A stretch of DNA of 64,000 nucleotides from Vespa crabro (taxonomy: Eukaryota; Arthropoda; Insecta; Hymenoptera; Vespidae), in assembly GCF_910589235.1 (NCBI RefSeq), contig NC_060962.1:124001-188000 (forward strand), read 5' to 3'. Below are positions 37,511 through 51,491 of the stretch, in pieces. The position numbers were made by a program, and so were the translations under genes. A model generated the notes under the pieces. The model worked only from the letters and a program-made list of their open reading frames with translations, was not told the DNA's origin and did no database searches. Numbering within the stretch: the stretch's first letter is position 1; each line of letters opens with the position of its first letter.

Positions 37511-40500
37511 AGAATAAAGAATATAACAAGAATATAACGTTTTTACTATGTTTAAATACGCGTTTTCATATGATATTTGTCGAAAAACGTAATCGACATA
37601 CGCGAATTTCGGTATATGCGAAGATAAAATCGTGAAATCTTTAATAATACTTGTGCCACAGTTAGAAAAATGTTACCAATCGATTCAGAACATTGCATTT
37701 CATAAGATCAAACATCTATTTTATATTGGAATCAAAGTTTTTAACATTCTTTCATATCGTATATACGATTTTTCGCTCATATACGCGTATCGTCGAAAAA
37801 CGAAAACTTGAAATCTCGTTCAATTTCAATGATTTTATATTCTATCGATGCAGAATAAAGAATATAACAAGAATATAACGTTTTTACTATGTTTAAATAC
37901 GCGTTTTCATATGATAATTGTCGAAAAACGTAATCGACATACGCGAATTTCGGTATATGCGAAGATAAAATCGTGAAATCTTTAATAATACTTGTGCCAC
38001 AGTTAGAAAAATGTTACCAATCGATTCAGAACATTGCATTTCATAAGATCAAACATCTATTTTATATTGGAATCAAAGTTTTTAACATTCTTTCATATCG
38101 TATATACGATTTTTCGCTCATATACGCGTATCGTCGAAAAACGAAAACTTGAAATCTCGTTCAATTTCAATGATTTTATATTCTATCGATGCAGAATAAA
38201 GAATATAACAAGAATATAACGTTTTTACTATGTTTAAATACGCGTTTTCATATGATAATTGTCGAAAAACCTAATCGACATACGCGAATTTCGGTATATG
38301 CGAAGATAAAATCGTGAAATCTTTAATAATACTTGTGCCACAGTTAGAAAAATGTTACCAATCGATTCAGAACATTGCATTTCATAAGATCAAACATCTA
38401 TTTTATATTGGAATCAAAGTTTTTAACATTCTTTCATATCGTATATACGATTTTTCGCTAATATACGCGTATCGTCGAAAAACGAAAACTTGAAATCTCG
38501 TTCAATTTCAATGATTTTATATTCTATCGATGCAGAATAAAGAATATAACAAGAATATAACGTTTTTACTATGTTTAAATACGCGTTTTCATATGATAAT
38601 TGTCGAAAAACGTAATCGACATACGCGAATTTCGGTATATGCGAAGATAAAATCGTGAAATCTTTAATAATACTTGTGCCACAGTTAGAAAAATGTTACC
38701 AATCGATTCAGAACATTGCATTTCATAAGATCAAACATCTATTTTATATTGGAATCAAAGTTTTTAACATTCTTTCATATCGTATATACGATTTTTCGCT
38801 CATATACGCGTATCGTCGAAAAACGAAAACTTGAAATCTCGTTCAATTTCAATGATTTTATATTCTATCGATGCAGAATAAAGAATATAACAAGAATATA
38901 ACGTTTTTACTATGTTTAAATACGCGTTTTCATATGATAATTGTCGAAAAACGTAATCGACATACGCGAATTTCGGTATATGCGAAGATAAAATCGTGAA
39001 ATCTTTAATAATACTTGTGCCACAGTTAGAAAAATGTTACCCATCGATTCAGAACATTGCATTTCATAAGATCAAACATCTATTTTATATTGGAATCAAA
39101 GTTTTTAACATTCTTTCATATCGTATATACGATTTTTCGCTCATATACGCGTATCGTCGAAAAACGAAAACTTGAAATCTCGTTCAATTTCAATGATTTT
39201 ATATTCTATCGATGCAGAATAAAGAATATAACAAGAATATAACGTTTTTACTATGTTTAAATACGCGTTTTCATATGATAATTGTCGAAAAACCTAATCG
39301 ACATACGCGAATTTCGGTATATGCGAAGATAAAATCGTGAAATCTTTAATAATACTTGTGCCACAGTTAGAAAAATGTTACCAATCGATTCAGAACATTG
39401 CATTTCATAAGATCAAACATCTATTTTATATTGGAATCAAAGTCTTTAACATTCTTTCCTATCGTAAATACGATTTTTCGCTCATATACGCGTATCGTCG
39501 AAAAACGAAAACTTGAAATCTCGTTCAATTTCAATGATTTTATATTCTATCGATGCAGAATAAAGAATATAACAAGAATATAACGTTTTTACTATGTTTA
39601 AATACGCGTTTTCATATGATAATTGTCGAAAAACGTAATCGACATACGCGAATTTCGGTATATGCGAAGATAAAATCGTGAAATCTTTAATAATACTTGT
39701 GCCACAGTTAGAAAAATGTTACCAATCGATTCAGAACATTGCATTTCATAAGATCAAACATCTATTTTATATTGGAATCAAAGTTTTTAACATTCTTTCA
39801 TATCGTATATACGATTTTTCGCTCATATACGCGTATCGTCGAAAAACGAAAACTTGAAATCTCGTTCAATTTCAATGATTTTATATTCTATCGATGCAGA
39901 ATAAAGAATATAACAAGAATATAACGTTTTTACTATGTTTAAATACGCGTTTTCATATGATAATTGTCGAAAAACGTAAACGACATACGCGAATTTCGGT
40001 ATATGCGAAGATAAAATCGTGAAATCTTTAATAATACTTGTGCCACAGTTAGAAAAATGTTACCAATCGATTCAGAACATTGCATTTCATAAGATCAAAC
40101 ATCTATTTTATATTGGAATCAAAGTTTTTAACATTCTTTCATATCGTATATACGATTTTTCGCTCATATACGCGTATCGTCGAAAAACGAAAACTTGAAA
40201 TCTCGTTCAATTTCAATGATTTTATATTCTATCGATGCAGAATAAAGAATATAACAAGAATATAACGTTTTTACTATGTTTAAATAAGCGTTTTCATATG
40301 ATAATTGTCGAAAAACGTAATCGACATACGCGAATTTCGGTATATGCGAAGATAAAATCGTGAAATCTTTAATAATACTTGTGCCACAGTTAGAAAAATG
40401 TTGCCAATCGATTCAGAACATTGCATTTCATAAGATCAAACATCTATTTTATATTGGAATCAAAGTTTTTAACATTCTTTCATATCGTATATACGATTTT

Positions 40501-40579
40501 TCGCTCATATACGCGTATCGTCGAAAAACGAAAACTTGAAATCTCGTTCAATTTCAATGATTTTATATTCTATCGATGC
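37511..40579. repeat. Monomers 111-119, mixed near-consensus
   Basis: Monomer 111 has A66T. Monomers 113 and 116 have G79C without T198C. Monomer 116 (39216-39556) also has T252A and two private changes (gtctttaac and ttcctatcg). Others show single private changes, such as ttacccatc in monomer 115 and gtaaacgac in monomer 118. No fixed HOR order is clear. Confidence 0.65.
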
Positions 40580-41602
40580 AGAATAAAGAATATAACAAGA
40601 ATATAACGTTTTTACTATGTTTAAATACGCGTTTTCATATGATAATTGTCGAAAAACGTAATCGACATACGCGAATTGCGGTATATGCGAAGATAAAATC
40701 GTGAAATCTTTAATAATACTTGTGCCACAGTTAGAAAAATGTTACCAATCGATTCAGAACATTGCATTTCATAAGATCAAACATCTATTTTATATTGGAA
40801 TCAAAGTTTTTAACATTCTTTCATATCGTAAATACGATTTTTCGCTCATATACGCGTATCGTCGAAAAACGAAAACTTGAAATCTCGTTCAATTTCAATG
40901 ATTTTATATTCTATCGATGCAGAATAAAGAATATAACAAGAATATAACGTTTTTACAATGTTTAAATACGCGTTTTCATATGATAATTGTCGAAAAACGT
41001 AATCGACATACGCGAATTTCGGTATATGCGAAGATAAAATCGTGAAATCTTTAATAATACTTGTGCCACAGTTAGAAAAATGTTACCAATCGATTCAGAA
41101 CATTGCATTTCATAAGATCAAACATCTATTTTATATTGGAATCAAAGTTTTTAACATTCTTTCATATCGTATATACGATTTATCGCTCATATACGCGTAT
41201 CGTCGAAAAACGAAAACTTGAAATCTCGTTCAATTTCAATGATTTTATATTCTATCGATGCAGAATAAAGAATATAACAAGAATATAACGTTTTTACTAT
41301 GTTTAAATACGCGTTTTCATATGATAATTGTCGAAAAACGTAATCGACATACGCGAATTGCGGTATATGCGAAGATAAAATCGTGAAATCTTTAATAATA
41401 CTTGTGCCACAGTTAGAAAAATGGTACCAATCGATTCAGAACATTGCATTTCATAAGATCAAACATCTATTTTATATTGGAATCAAAGTTTTTAACATTC
41501 TTTCATATCGTAAATACGATTTTTCGCTCATATACGCGTATCGTCGAAAAACGAAAACTTGATATCTCGTTCAATTTCAATGATTTTATATTCTATCGAT
41601 GC
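40580..41602. repeat. Alternating T99G + T252A monomers 120 and 122
   Basis: Monomers 120 and 122 share T99G and T252A, while monomer 121 between them lacks both. This is a local two-monomer (682-bp) beat. Monomer 122 adds private changes (atggtacc near 41422 and ttgatatct near 41561). Monomer 121 has ttacaatg near 40955 and gatttatcg near 41178. Confidence 0.75.
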
Positions 41603-42284
41603 AGAATAAAGAATATAACAAGAATATAACGTTTTTACTATGTTTAAATACGCGTTTTCATATGATAATTGTCGAAAAACGTAATCGACATACGCGAATT
41701 TCGGTATATGCGAAGATAAAATCGTGAAATCTTTAATAATACTTGTGCCACAGTTAGAAAAATGTTACCAATCGATTCAGAACATTGCATTTCATAAGAT
41801 CAAACATCTATTTTATATTGGAATCAAAGTTTTTAACATTCTTTCATATCGTATATACGATTTTTCGCTCATATACGCGTATCGTCGAAAAACGAAAACT
41901 TGAAATCTAGTTCAATTTCAATGATTTTATATTCTATCGATGCAGAATAAAGAATATAACAAGAATATAACGTTTTTACTATGTTTAAATACGCGTTTTC
42001 ATATGATAATTGTCGAAAAACGTAATCGACATACGCGAATTTCTGTATATGCGAAGATAAAATCGTGAAATCTTTAATAATACTTGTGCCACAGTTAGAA
42101 AAATGTTACCAATCGATTCAGAACATTGCATTTCATAAGATCAAACATCTATTTTATATTGGAATCAAAGTTTTTAACATTCTTTCATATCGTATATACG
42201 ATTTTTCGCTCATATACGCGTATCGTCGAAAAACGAAAACTTGAAATCTTGTTCAATTTCAATGATTTTATATTCTATCGATGC
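41603..42284. repeat. Monomers 123-124 with private variants
   Basis: Monomer 123 has aatctagttc (near 41909), which also puts a stop in the repeated short reading frame. Monomer 124 has tttctgtat (near 42044), C307T and a change in its last bases (gcaaaat). C307T recurs only in monomer 164. Confidence 0.7.
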
Positions 42285-43648
42285 AAAATAAAGAATATAA
42301 CAAGAATATAACGTTTTTACTATGTTTAAATACGCGTTTTCATATGATAATTGTCGAAAAACGTAATCGACATACGCGAATTTCGGTATATGCGAAGATA
42401 AAATCGTGAAATCTTTAATAATACTTGTGCCACAGTTAGAAAAATGTTACCAATCGATTCAGAACATTGCATTTCATAAGATCAAACATCTATTTTATAT
42501 TGGAATCAAAGTTTTTAACATTCTTTCATATCGTATATACGATTTTTCGCTCATATACGCGTATCGTCGAAAAACGAAAACTTGAAATCTCGTTCAATTT
42601 CAATGATTTTATATTCTATCGATGCAGAATAAAGAATATAACAAGAATATAACGTTTTTACTATGTTTAAATACGCGTTTTCATATGATAATTGTCGAAA
42701 AACGTAATCGACATACGCGAATTTCGGTATATGCGAAGATAAAATCGTGAAATCTTTAATAATACTTGTGCCACAGTTAGAAAAATGTTACCAATCGATT
42801 CAGAACATTGCATTTCATAAGATCAAACATCTATTTTATATTGGAATCAAAGTTTTTAACATTCTTTCATATCGTATATACGATTTTTCGCTCATATACG
42901 CGTATCGTCGAAAAACGAAAACTTGAAATCTCGTTCAATTTCAATGATTTTATATTCTATCGATGCAGAATAAAGAATATAACAAGAATATAACGTTTTT
43001 ACTATGTTTAAATACGCGTTTTCATATGATAATTGTCGAAAAACGTAATCGACATACGCGAATTTCGGTATATGCGAAGATAAAATCGTGAAATCTTTAA
43101 TAATACTTGTGCCACAGTTAGAAAAATGTTACCAATCGATTCAGAACATTGCATTTCATAAGATCAAACATCTATTTTATATTGGAATCAAAGTTTTTAA
43201 CATTCTTTCATATCGTATATACGATTTTTCGCTCATATACGCGTATCGTCGAAAAACGAAAACTTGAAATCTCGTTCAATTTCAATGATTTTATATTCTA
43301 TCGATGCAGAATAAAGAATATAACAAGAATATAACGTTTTTACTATGTTTAAATACGCGTTTTCATATGATAATTGTCGAAAAACGTAATCGACATACGC
43401 GAATTTCGGTATATGCGAAGATAAAATCGTGAAATCTTTAATAATACTTGTGCCACAGTTAGAAAAATGTTACCAATCGATTCAGAACATTGCATTTCAT
43501 AAGATCAAACATCTATTTTATATTGGAATCAAAGTTTTTAACATTCTTTCATATCGTATATACGATTTTTCGCTCATATACGCGTATCGTCGAAAAACGA
43601 AAACTTGAAATCTCGTTCAATTTCAATGATTTTATATTCTATCGATGC
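42285..43648. repeat. Near-pure consensus block (monomers 125-128)
   Basis: I see no variant in these four successive monomers. Such a run is either a recently homogenised stretch or a reservoir of the ancestral form. Adjacent monomer 129 has only C91A. Confidence 0.75.
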
Positions 43649-45012
43649 AGAATAAAGAATATAACAAGAATATAACGTTTTTACTATGTTTAAATACGCG
43701 TTTTCATATGATAATTGTCGAAAAACGTAATCGACATAAGCGAATTTCGGTATATGCGAAGATAAAATCGTGAAATCTTTAATAATACTTGTGCCACAGT
43801 TAGAAAAATGTTACCAATCGATTCAGAACATTGCATTTCATAAGATCAAACATCTATTTTATATTGGAATCAAAGTTTTTAACATTCTTTCATATCGTAT
43901 ATACGATTTTTCGCTCATATACGCGTATCGTCGAAAAACGAAAACTTGAAATCTCGTTCAATTTCAATGATTTTATATTCTATCGATGCAGAATAAAGAA
44001 TATAACAAGAATATAACGTTTTTACTATGTTTAAATACGCGTTTTCATATGATAATTGTCGAAAAACCTAATCGACATACGCGAATTTCGGTATATGCGA
44101 AGATAAAATCGTGAAATCTTTAATAATACTTGTGCCACAGTTAGAAAAATGTTACCAATCGATTCAGAACATTGCATTTCATAAGACCAAACATCTATTT
44201 TATATTGGAATCAAAGTTTTTAACATTCTTTCATATCGTATATACGATTTTTCGCTCATATACGCGTATCGTCGAAAAACGAAAACTTGAAATCTCGTTC
44301 AATTTCAATGATTTTATATTCTATCGATGCAGAATAAAGAATATATCAAGAATATAACGTTTTTACTATGTTTAAATACGCGTTTTCATATGATAATTGT
44401 CGAAAAACGTAATCGACATACGCGAATTTCGGTATATGCGAAGATAAAATCGTGAAATCTTTAATAATACTTGTGCCACAGTTAGAAAAATGTTACCAAT
44501 CGATTCAGAACATTGCATTTCATAAGATCAAACATCTATTTTATATTGGAATCAAAGTTTTTAACATTCTTTCATATCGTATATACGATTTTTCGCTCAT
44601 ATACGCGTATCGTCGAAAAACGAAAACTTGAAATCTCGTTCAATTTCAATGATTTTATATTCTATCGATGCAGAATAAAGAATATAACAAGAATATAACG
44701 TTTTTACTATGTTTAAATACGCGTTTTCATATGATAATTGTCGAAAAACGTAATCGACATACGCGAATTTCGGTATATGCGAAGATAAAATCGTGAAATC
44801 TTTAATAATACTTGTGCCACAGTTAGAAAAATGTTACCAATCGATTCAGAACATTGCATTTCATAAGATCAAACATCTATTTTATATTGGAATCAAAGTT
44901 TTTAACATTCTTTCATATCGTATATACGATTTTTCGCTCATATACGCGTATCGTCGAAAAACGAAAACTTGAAATCTCGTTCAATTTCAATGATTTTATA
45001 TTCTATCGATGC
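43649..45012. repeat. Monomers 129-132, including a second G79C-T198C-A16T cassette
   Basis: Monomer 130 (43990-44330) has G79C and T198C, and monomer 131 starts with A16T. They repeat monomers 109-110 at an offset of 7161 bp (21 monomers). They stand just before the seven-monomer HOR that uses the same cassette. Confidence 0.8.
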
Positions 45013-47399
45013 AGAATAAAGAATATAACAAGAATATAACGTTTTTACTATGTTTAAATACGCGTTTTCATATGATAATTGTCGAAAAACGTAATCGACA
45101 TACGCGAATTACGGTATATGCGAAGATAAAATCGTGAAATCTTTAATAATACTTGTGCCACAGTTAGAAAAATGTTACCAATCGATTCAGAACATTGCAT
45201 TTCATAAGATCAAACATCTATTTTATATTGGAATCAAAGTTTTTAACATTCTTTCATATCGTATATACGATTTTTCGCTCATATACGCGTATCGTCGAAA
45301 AACGAAAACTTGAAATCTCGTTCAATTTCAATGATTTTATATTCTATCGATGCAGAATAAAGAATATAACAAGAATATAACGTTTTTACTATGTTTAAAT
45401 ACGCGTTTTCATATGATAATTGTCGAAAAACGTAATCGACATACGCGAATTTCGGTATATGCGAAGATAAAATCGTGAAATCTTTAATAATACTTGTGCC
45501 ACAGTTAGAAAAATGTTACCAATCGATTCAGAACATTGCATTTCATACGACCAAACATCTATTTTATATTGGAATCAAAGTTTTTAACATTCTTTCATAT
45601 CGTATATACGATTTTTCGCTCATATATGCGTATCGTCGAAAAACGAAAACTTGAAATCTCGTTCAATTTCAATGATTTTATATTCTATCGATGCAGAATA
45701 AAGAATATATCAAGAATATAACGTTTTTACTATGTTTAAATACGTGTTTTCATATGATAATTGTCGAAAAACGTAATCGACATACGCGAATTTCGGTATA
45801 TGCGAAGATAAAATCGTGAAATCTTTAATAATACTTGTGCCACAGTTAGAAAAATGTTACCAATCGATTCAGAACATTGCATTTCATAAGATCAAACATC
45901 TATTTTATATTGGAATCAAAGTTTTTAACATTCTTTCATATCGTATATACGATTTTTCGCTCATATACGCGTATCGTCGAAAAACGAAAACTTGAAATCT
46001 CGTTCAATTTCAATGATTTTATATTCTATCGATGCAGAATAAAGAATATAACAAGAATATAACGTTTTTACTATGTTTAAATACGCGTTTTCATATGATA
46101 ATTGTCGAAAAACCTAATCGACATACGCGAATTTCGGTATATGCGAAGATAAAATCGTGAAATCTTTAATAATACTTGTGCCACAGTTAGAAAAATGTTA
46201 CCAATCGATTCAGAACATTGCATTTCATAAGACCAAACATCTATTTTATATTGGAATCAAAGTTTTTAACATTCTTTCATATCGTATATACGATTTTTCG
46301 CTCATATACGCGTATCGTCGAAAAACGAAAACTTGAAATCTCGTTCAATTTCAATGATTTTATATTCTATCGATGCAGAATAAAGAATATATCAAGAGTA
46401 TAACGTTTTTACTATGTTTAAATACGCGTTTTCATATGATAATTGTCGAAAAACGTAATCGACATACGCGAATTTCGGTATATGCGAAGATAAAATCGTG
46501 AAATCTTTAATAATACTTGTGCCACAGTTAGAAAAATGTTACCAATCGATTCAGAACATTGCATTTCATAAGATCAAACATCTATTTTATATTGGAATCA
46601 AAGTTTTTAACATTCTTTCATATCGTATATACGATTTTTCGCTCATATACGCGTATCGTCGAAAAACGAAAACTTGAAATCTCGTTCAATTTCAATGATT
46701 TTATATTCTATCGATGCAGAATAAAGAATATATCAAGAATATAACGTTTTTACTATGTTTAAATACGCGTTTTCATATGATAATTGTCGAAAAACGTAAT
46801 CGACATACGCGAATTTCGGTATATGCGAAGATAAAATCGTGAAATCTTTAATAATACTTGTGCCACAGTTAGAAAAATGTTACCAATCGATTCAGAACAT
46901 TGCATTTCATAAGATCAAACATCTATTTTATATTGGAATCAAAGTTTTTAACATTCTTTCATATCGTATATACGATTTTTCGCTCATATACGCGTATCGT
47001 CGAAAAACGAAAACTTGAAATCTCGTTCAATTTCAATGATTTTATATTCTATCGATGCAGAATAAAGAATATAACAAGAATATATCGTTTTTACTATGTT
47101 TAAAAACGCGTTTTCATATGATAATTGTCGAAAAACGTAATCGACATACGCGAATTTCGGTATATGCGAAGATAAAATCGTGAAATCTTTAATAATACTT
47201 GTGCCACAGTTAGAAAAATGTTACCAATCGATTCAGAACATTGCATTTCATAAGATCAAACATCTATTTTATATTGGAATCAAAGTTTTTAACATTCTTT
47301 CATATCGTATATACGATTTTTCGCTCATATACGCGTATCGTCGAAAAACGAAAACTTGAAATCTCGTTCAATTTCAATGATTTTATATTCTATCGATGC
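45013..47399. repeat. HOR domain 6, seven-monomer copy 1 (monomers 133-139)
   Basis: Slots: 133 T99A; 134 A195C, T198C, C274T; 135 A16T, C51T; 136 G79C, T198C; 137 A16T with private A22G; 138 A16T; 139 A27T (base 47085) and T47A (base 47105). The first six slots recur at an offset of 2387 bp in the next copy. Confidence 0.88.
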
Positions 47400-50127
47400 A
47401 GAATAAAGAATATAACAAGAATATAACGTTTTTACTATGTTTAAATACGCGTTTTCATATGATAATTGTCGAAAAACGTAATCGACATACGCGAATTACG
47501 GTATATGCGAAGATAAAATCGTGAAATCTTTAATAATACTTGTGCCACAGTTAGAAAAATGTTACCAATCGATTCAGAACATTGCATTTCATAAGATCAA
47601 ACATCTATTTTATATTGGAATCAAAGTTTTTAACATTCTTTCATATCGTATATACGATTTTTCGCTCATATACGCGTATCGTCGAAAAACGAAAACTTGA
47701 AATCTCGTTCAATTTCAATGATTTTATATTCTATCGATGCAGAATAAAGAATATAACAAGAATATAACGTTTTTACTATGTTTAAATACGCGTTTTCATA
47801 TGATAATTGTCGAAAAACGTAATCGACATACGCGAATTTCGGTATATGCGAAGATAAAATCGTGAAATCTTTAATAATACTTGTGCCACAGTTAGAAAAA
47901 TGTTACCAATCGATTCAGAACATTGCATTTCATACGACCAAACATCTATTTTATATTGGAATCAAAGTTTTTAACATTCTTTCATATCGTATATACGATT
48001 TTTCGCTCATATATGCGTATCGTCGAAAAACGAAAACTTGAAATCTCGTTCAATTTCAATGATTTTATATTCTATCGATGCAGAATAAAGAATATATCAA
48101 GAATATAACGTTTTTACTATGTTTAAATACGTGTTTTCATATGATAATTGTCGAAAAACGTAATCGACATACGCGAATTTCGGTATATGCGAAGATAAAA
48201 TCGTGAAATCTTTAATAATACTTGTGCCACAGTTAGAAAAATGTTACCAATCGATTCAGAACATTGCATTTCATAAGATCAAACATCTATTTTATATTGG
48301 AATCAAAGTTTTTAACATTCTTTCATATCGTATATACGATTTTTCGCTCATATACGCGTATCGTCGAAAAACGAAAACTTGAAATCTCGTTCAATTTCAA
48401 TGATTTTATATTCTATCGATGCAGAATAAAGAATATAACAAGAATATAACGTTTTTACTATGTTTAAATACGCGTTTTCATATGATAATTGTCGAAAAAC
48501 CTAATCGACATACGCGAATTTCGGTATATGCGAAGATAAAATCGTGAAATCTTTAATAATACTTGTGCCACAGTTAGAAAAATGTTACCAATCGATTCAG
48601 AACATTGCATTTCATAAGACCAAACATCTATTTTATATTGGAATCAAAGTTTTTAACATTCTTTCATATCGTATATACGATTTTTCGCTCATATACGCGT
48701 ATCGTCGAAAAACGAAAACTTGAAATCTCGTTCAATTTCAATGATTTTATATTCTATCGATGCAGAATAAAGAATATATCAAGAATATAACGTTTTTACT
48801 ATGTTTAAATACGCGTTTTCATATGATAATTGTCGAAAAACGTAATCGACATACGCGAATTTCGGTATATGCGAAGATAAAATCGTGAAATCTTTAATAA
48901 TACTTGTGCCACAGTTAGAAAAATGTTACCAATCGATTCAGAACATTGCATTTCATAAGATCAAACATCTATTTTATATTGGAATCAAAGTTTTTAACAT
49001 TCTTTCATATCGTATATACGATTTTTCGCTCATATACGCGTATCGTCGAAAAACGAAAACTTGAAATCTCGTTCAATTTCAATGATTTTATATTCTATCG
49101 ATGCAGAATAAAGAATATATCAAGAATATAACGTTTTTACTATGTTTAAATACGTGTTTTCATATGATAATTGTCGAAAAACGTAATCGACATACGCGAA
49201 TTTCGGTATATGCGAAGATAAAATCGTGAAATCTTTAATAATACTTGTGCCACAGTTAGAAAAATGTTTCCAATCGATTCAGAACATTGCATTTCATAAG
49301 ATCAAACATCTATTTTATATTGGAATCAAAGTTTTTAACATTCTTTCATATCGTATATACGATTTTTCGCTCATATACGCGTATCGTCGAAAAACGAAAA
49401 CTTGAAATCTCGTTCAATTTCAATGATTTTATATTCTATCGATGCAGAATAAAGAATATAACAAGAATATAACGTTTTTACTATGTTTAAATACGCGTTT
49501 TCATATGATAATTGTCGAAAAACCTAATCGACATACGCGAATTTCGGTATATGCGAAGATAAAATCGTGAAATCTTTAATAATACTTGTGCCACAGTTAG
49601 AAAAATGTTACCAATCGATTCAGAACATTGCATTTCATAAGACCAAACATCTATTTTATATTGGAATCAAAGTTTTTAACATTCTTTCATATCGTATATA
49701 CGATTTTTCGCTCATATACGCGTATCGTCGAAAAACGAAAACTTGAAATCTCGTTCAATTTCAATGATTTTATATTCTATCGATGCAGAATAAAGAATAT
49801 ATCAAGAATATAACGTTTTTACTATGTTTAAATACGCGTTTTCATATGATAATTGTCGAAAAACGTAATCGACATACGCGAATTTCGGTATATGCGAAGA
49901 TAAAATCGTGAAATCTTTAATAATACTTGTGCCACAGTTAGAAAAATGTTACCAATCGATTCAGAACATTGCATTTCATAAGATCAAACATCTATTTTAT
50001 ATTGGAATCAAAGTTTTTAACATTCTTTCATATCGTATATACGATTTTTCGCTCATATACGCGTATCGTCGAAAAACGAAAACTTGAAATCTCGTTCAAT
50101 TTCAATGATTTTATATTCTATCGATGC
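47400..50127. repeat. HOR domain 6, expanded copy 2 (monomers 140-147)
   Basis: Monomers 140-144 repeat slots 133-137 of copy 1. A local three-monomer duplication then follows: 142-144 (48082-49104) and 145-147 (49105-50127) both read [A16T, C51T], [G79C, T198C], [A16T]. C51T is at bases 48132 and 49155. The A27T/T47A monomer comes only afterwards, at monomer 148, so this copy is two monomers longer than copy 1. A165T in monomer 145 is private. Confidence 0.85.
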
Positions 50128-51491
50128 AGAATAAAGAATATAACAAGAATATATCGTTTTTACTATGTTTAAAAACGCGTTTTCATATGATAATTGTCGA
50201 AAAACGTAATCGACATACGCGAATTTCGGTATATGCGAAGATGAAATCGTGAAATCTTTAATAATACTTGTGCCACAGTTAGAAAAATGTTACCAATCGA
50301 TTCAGAACATTGCATTTCATAAGATCAAACATCTATTTTATATTGGAATCAAAGTTTTTAACATTCTTTCATATCGTATATACGATTTTTCGCTCATATA
50401 CGCGTATCGACGAAAAACGAAAACTTGAAATCTCGTTCAATTTCAATGATTTTATATTCTATCGATGCAGAATAAAGAATATAACAAGAATATAACGTTT
50501 TAACTATGTTTAAATACGCGTTTTCATATAATAATTGTCGAAAAACGTAATCGACATACGCGAATTTCGGTATATGCGAAGATAAAATCGTGAAATCTTT
50601 AATAATACTTGTGCCACAGTTAGAAAAATGTTACCAATCGATTCAGAACATTGCAGTTCATAAGATCAAACATCTATTTTATATTGGAATCAAAGTTTTT
50701 AACATTCTTTCATATCGTATATACGATTTTTCGCTCATATACGCGTATCGTCGAAAAACGAAAACTTGAAATCTCGTTCAATTTCAATGATTTTATATTC
50801 TATCGATGCAGAATAAAGAATATAACAAGAATATAACCGTTTTACTATGTTTAAATACGCGTTTTCATATGATAATTGTCGAAAAACGTAATCGACATAC
50901 GCGAATTTCGGTATATGCGAAGATAAAATCGTGAAATCTTTAATAATACTTGTGCCACAGTTAGAAAAATGTTACCAATCGATTCAGAACATTGCATTTC
51001 ATAAGATCAAACATCTATTTTATATTGGAATCAAAGTTTTTAACATTCTTTCATATCGTATATACGATTTTTCGCTCATATACGCGTATCGTCGAAAAAC
51101 GAAAACTTGAAATCTCGTTCAATTTCAATGATTTTATATTCTATCGATGCAGAATAAAGAATATAACAAGAATATAACGTTTTAACTATGTTTAAATACG
51201 CGTTTTCATATAATAATTGTCGAAAAACGTAATCGACATACGCGAATTTCGGTATATGCGAAGATAAAATCGTGAAATCATTAATAATACTTGTGCCACA
51301 GTTAGAAAAATGTTACCAATCGATTCAGAACATTGTAGTTCATAAGATCAAACATCTATTTTATATTGGAATCAAAGTTTTTAACATTCTTTCATATCGT
51401 ATATACGATTTTTCGCTCATATACGCGTATCGTCGAAAAACGAAAACTTGAAATCTCGTTCAATTTCAATGATTTTATATTCTATCGATGC
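50128..51491. repeat. HOR domain 7, four-monomer copy 1 (monomers 148-151)
   Basis: 148: A27T, T47A, A116G, T283A. 149: T34A, G62A, T188G. 150: G29C, T30G. 151 (51151-51491): again T34A, G62A and T188G, plus T130A and C186T. Monomer 151 repeats the type of monomer 149 but is followed by the type of monomer 148, which marks a recombination join. Confidence 0.87.
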
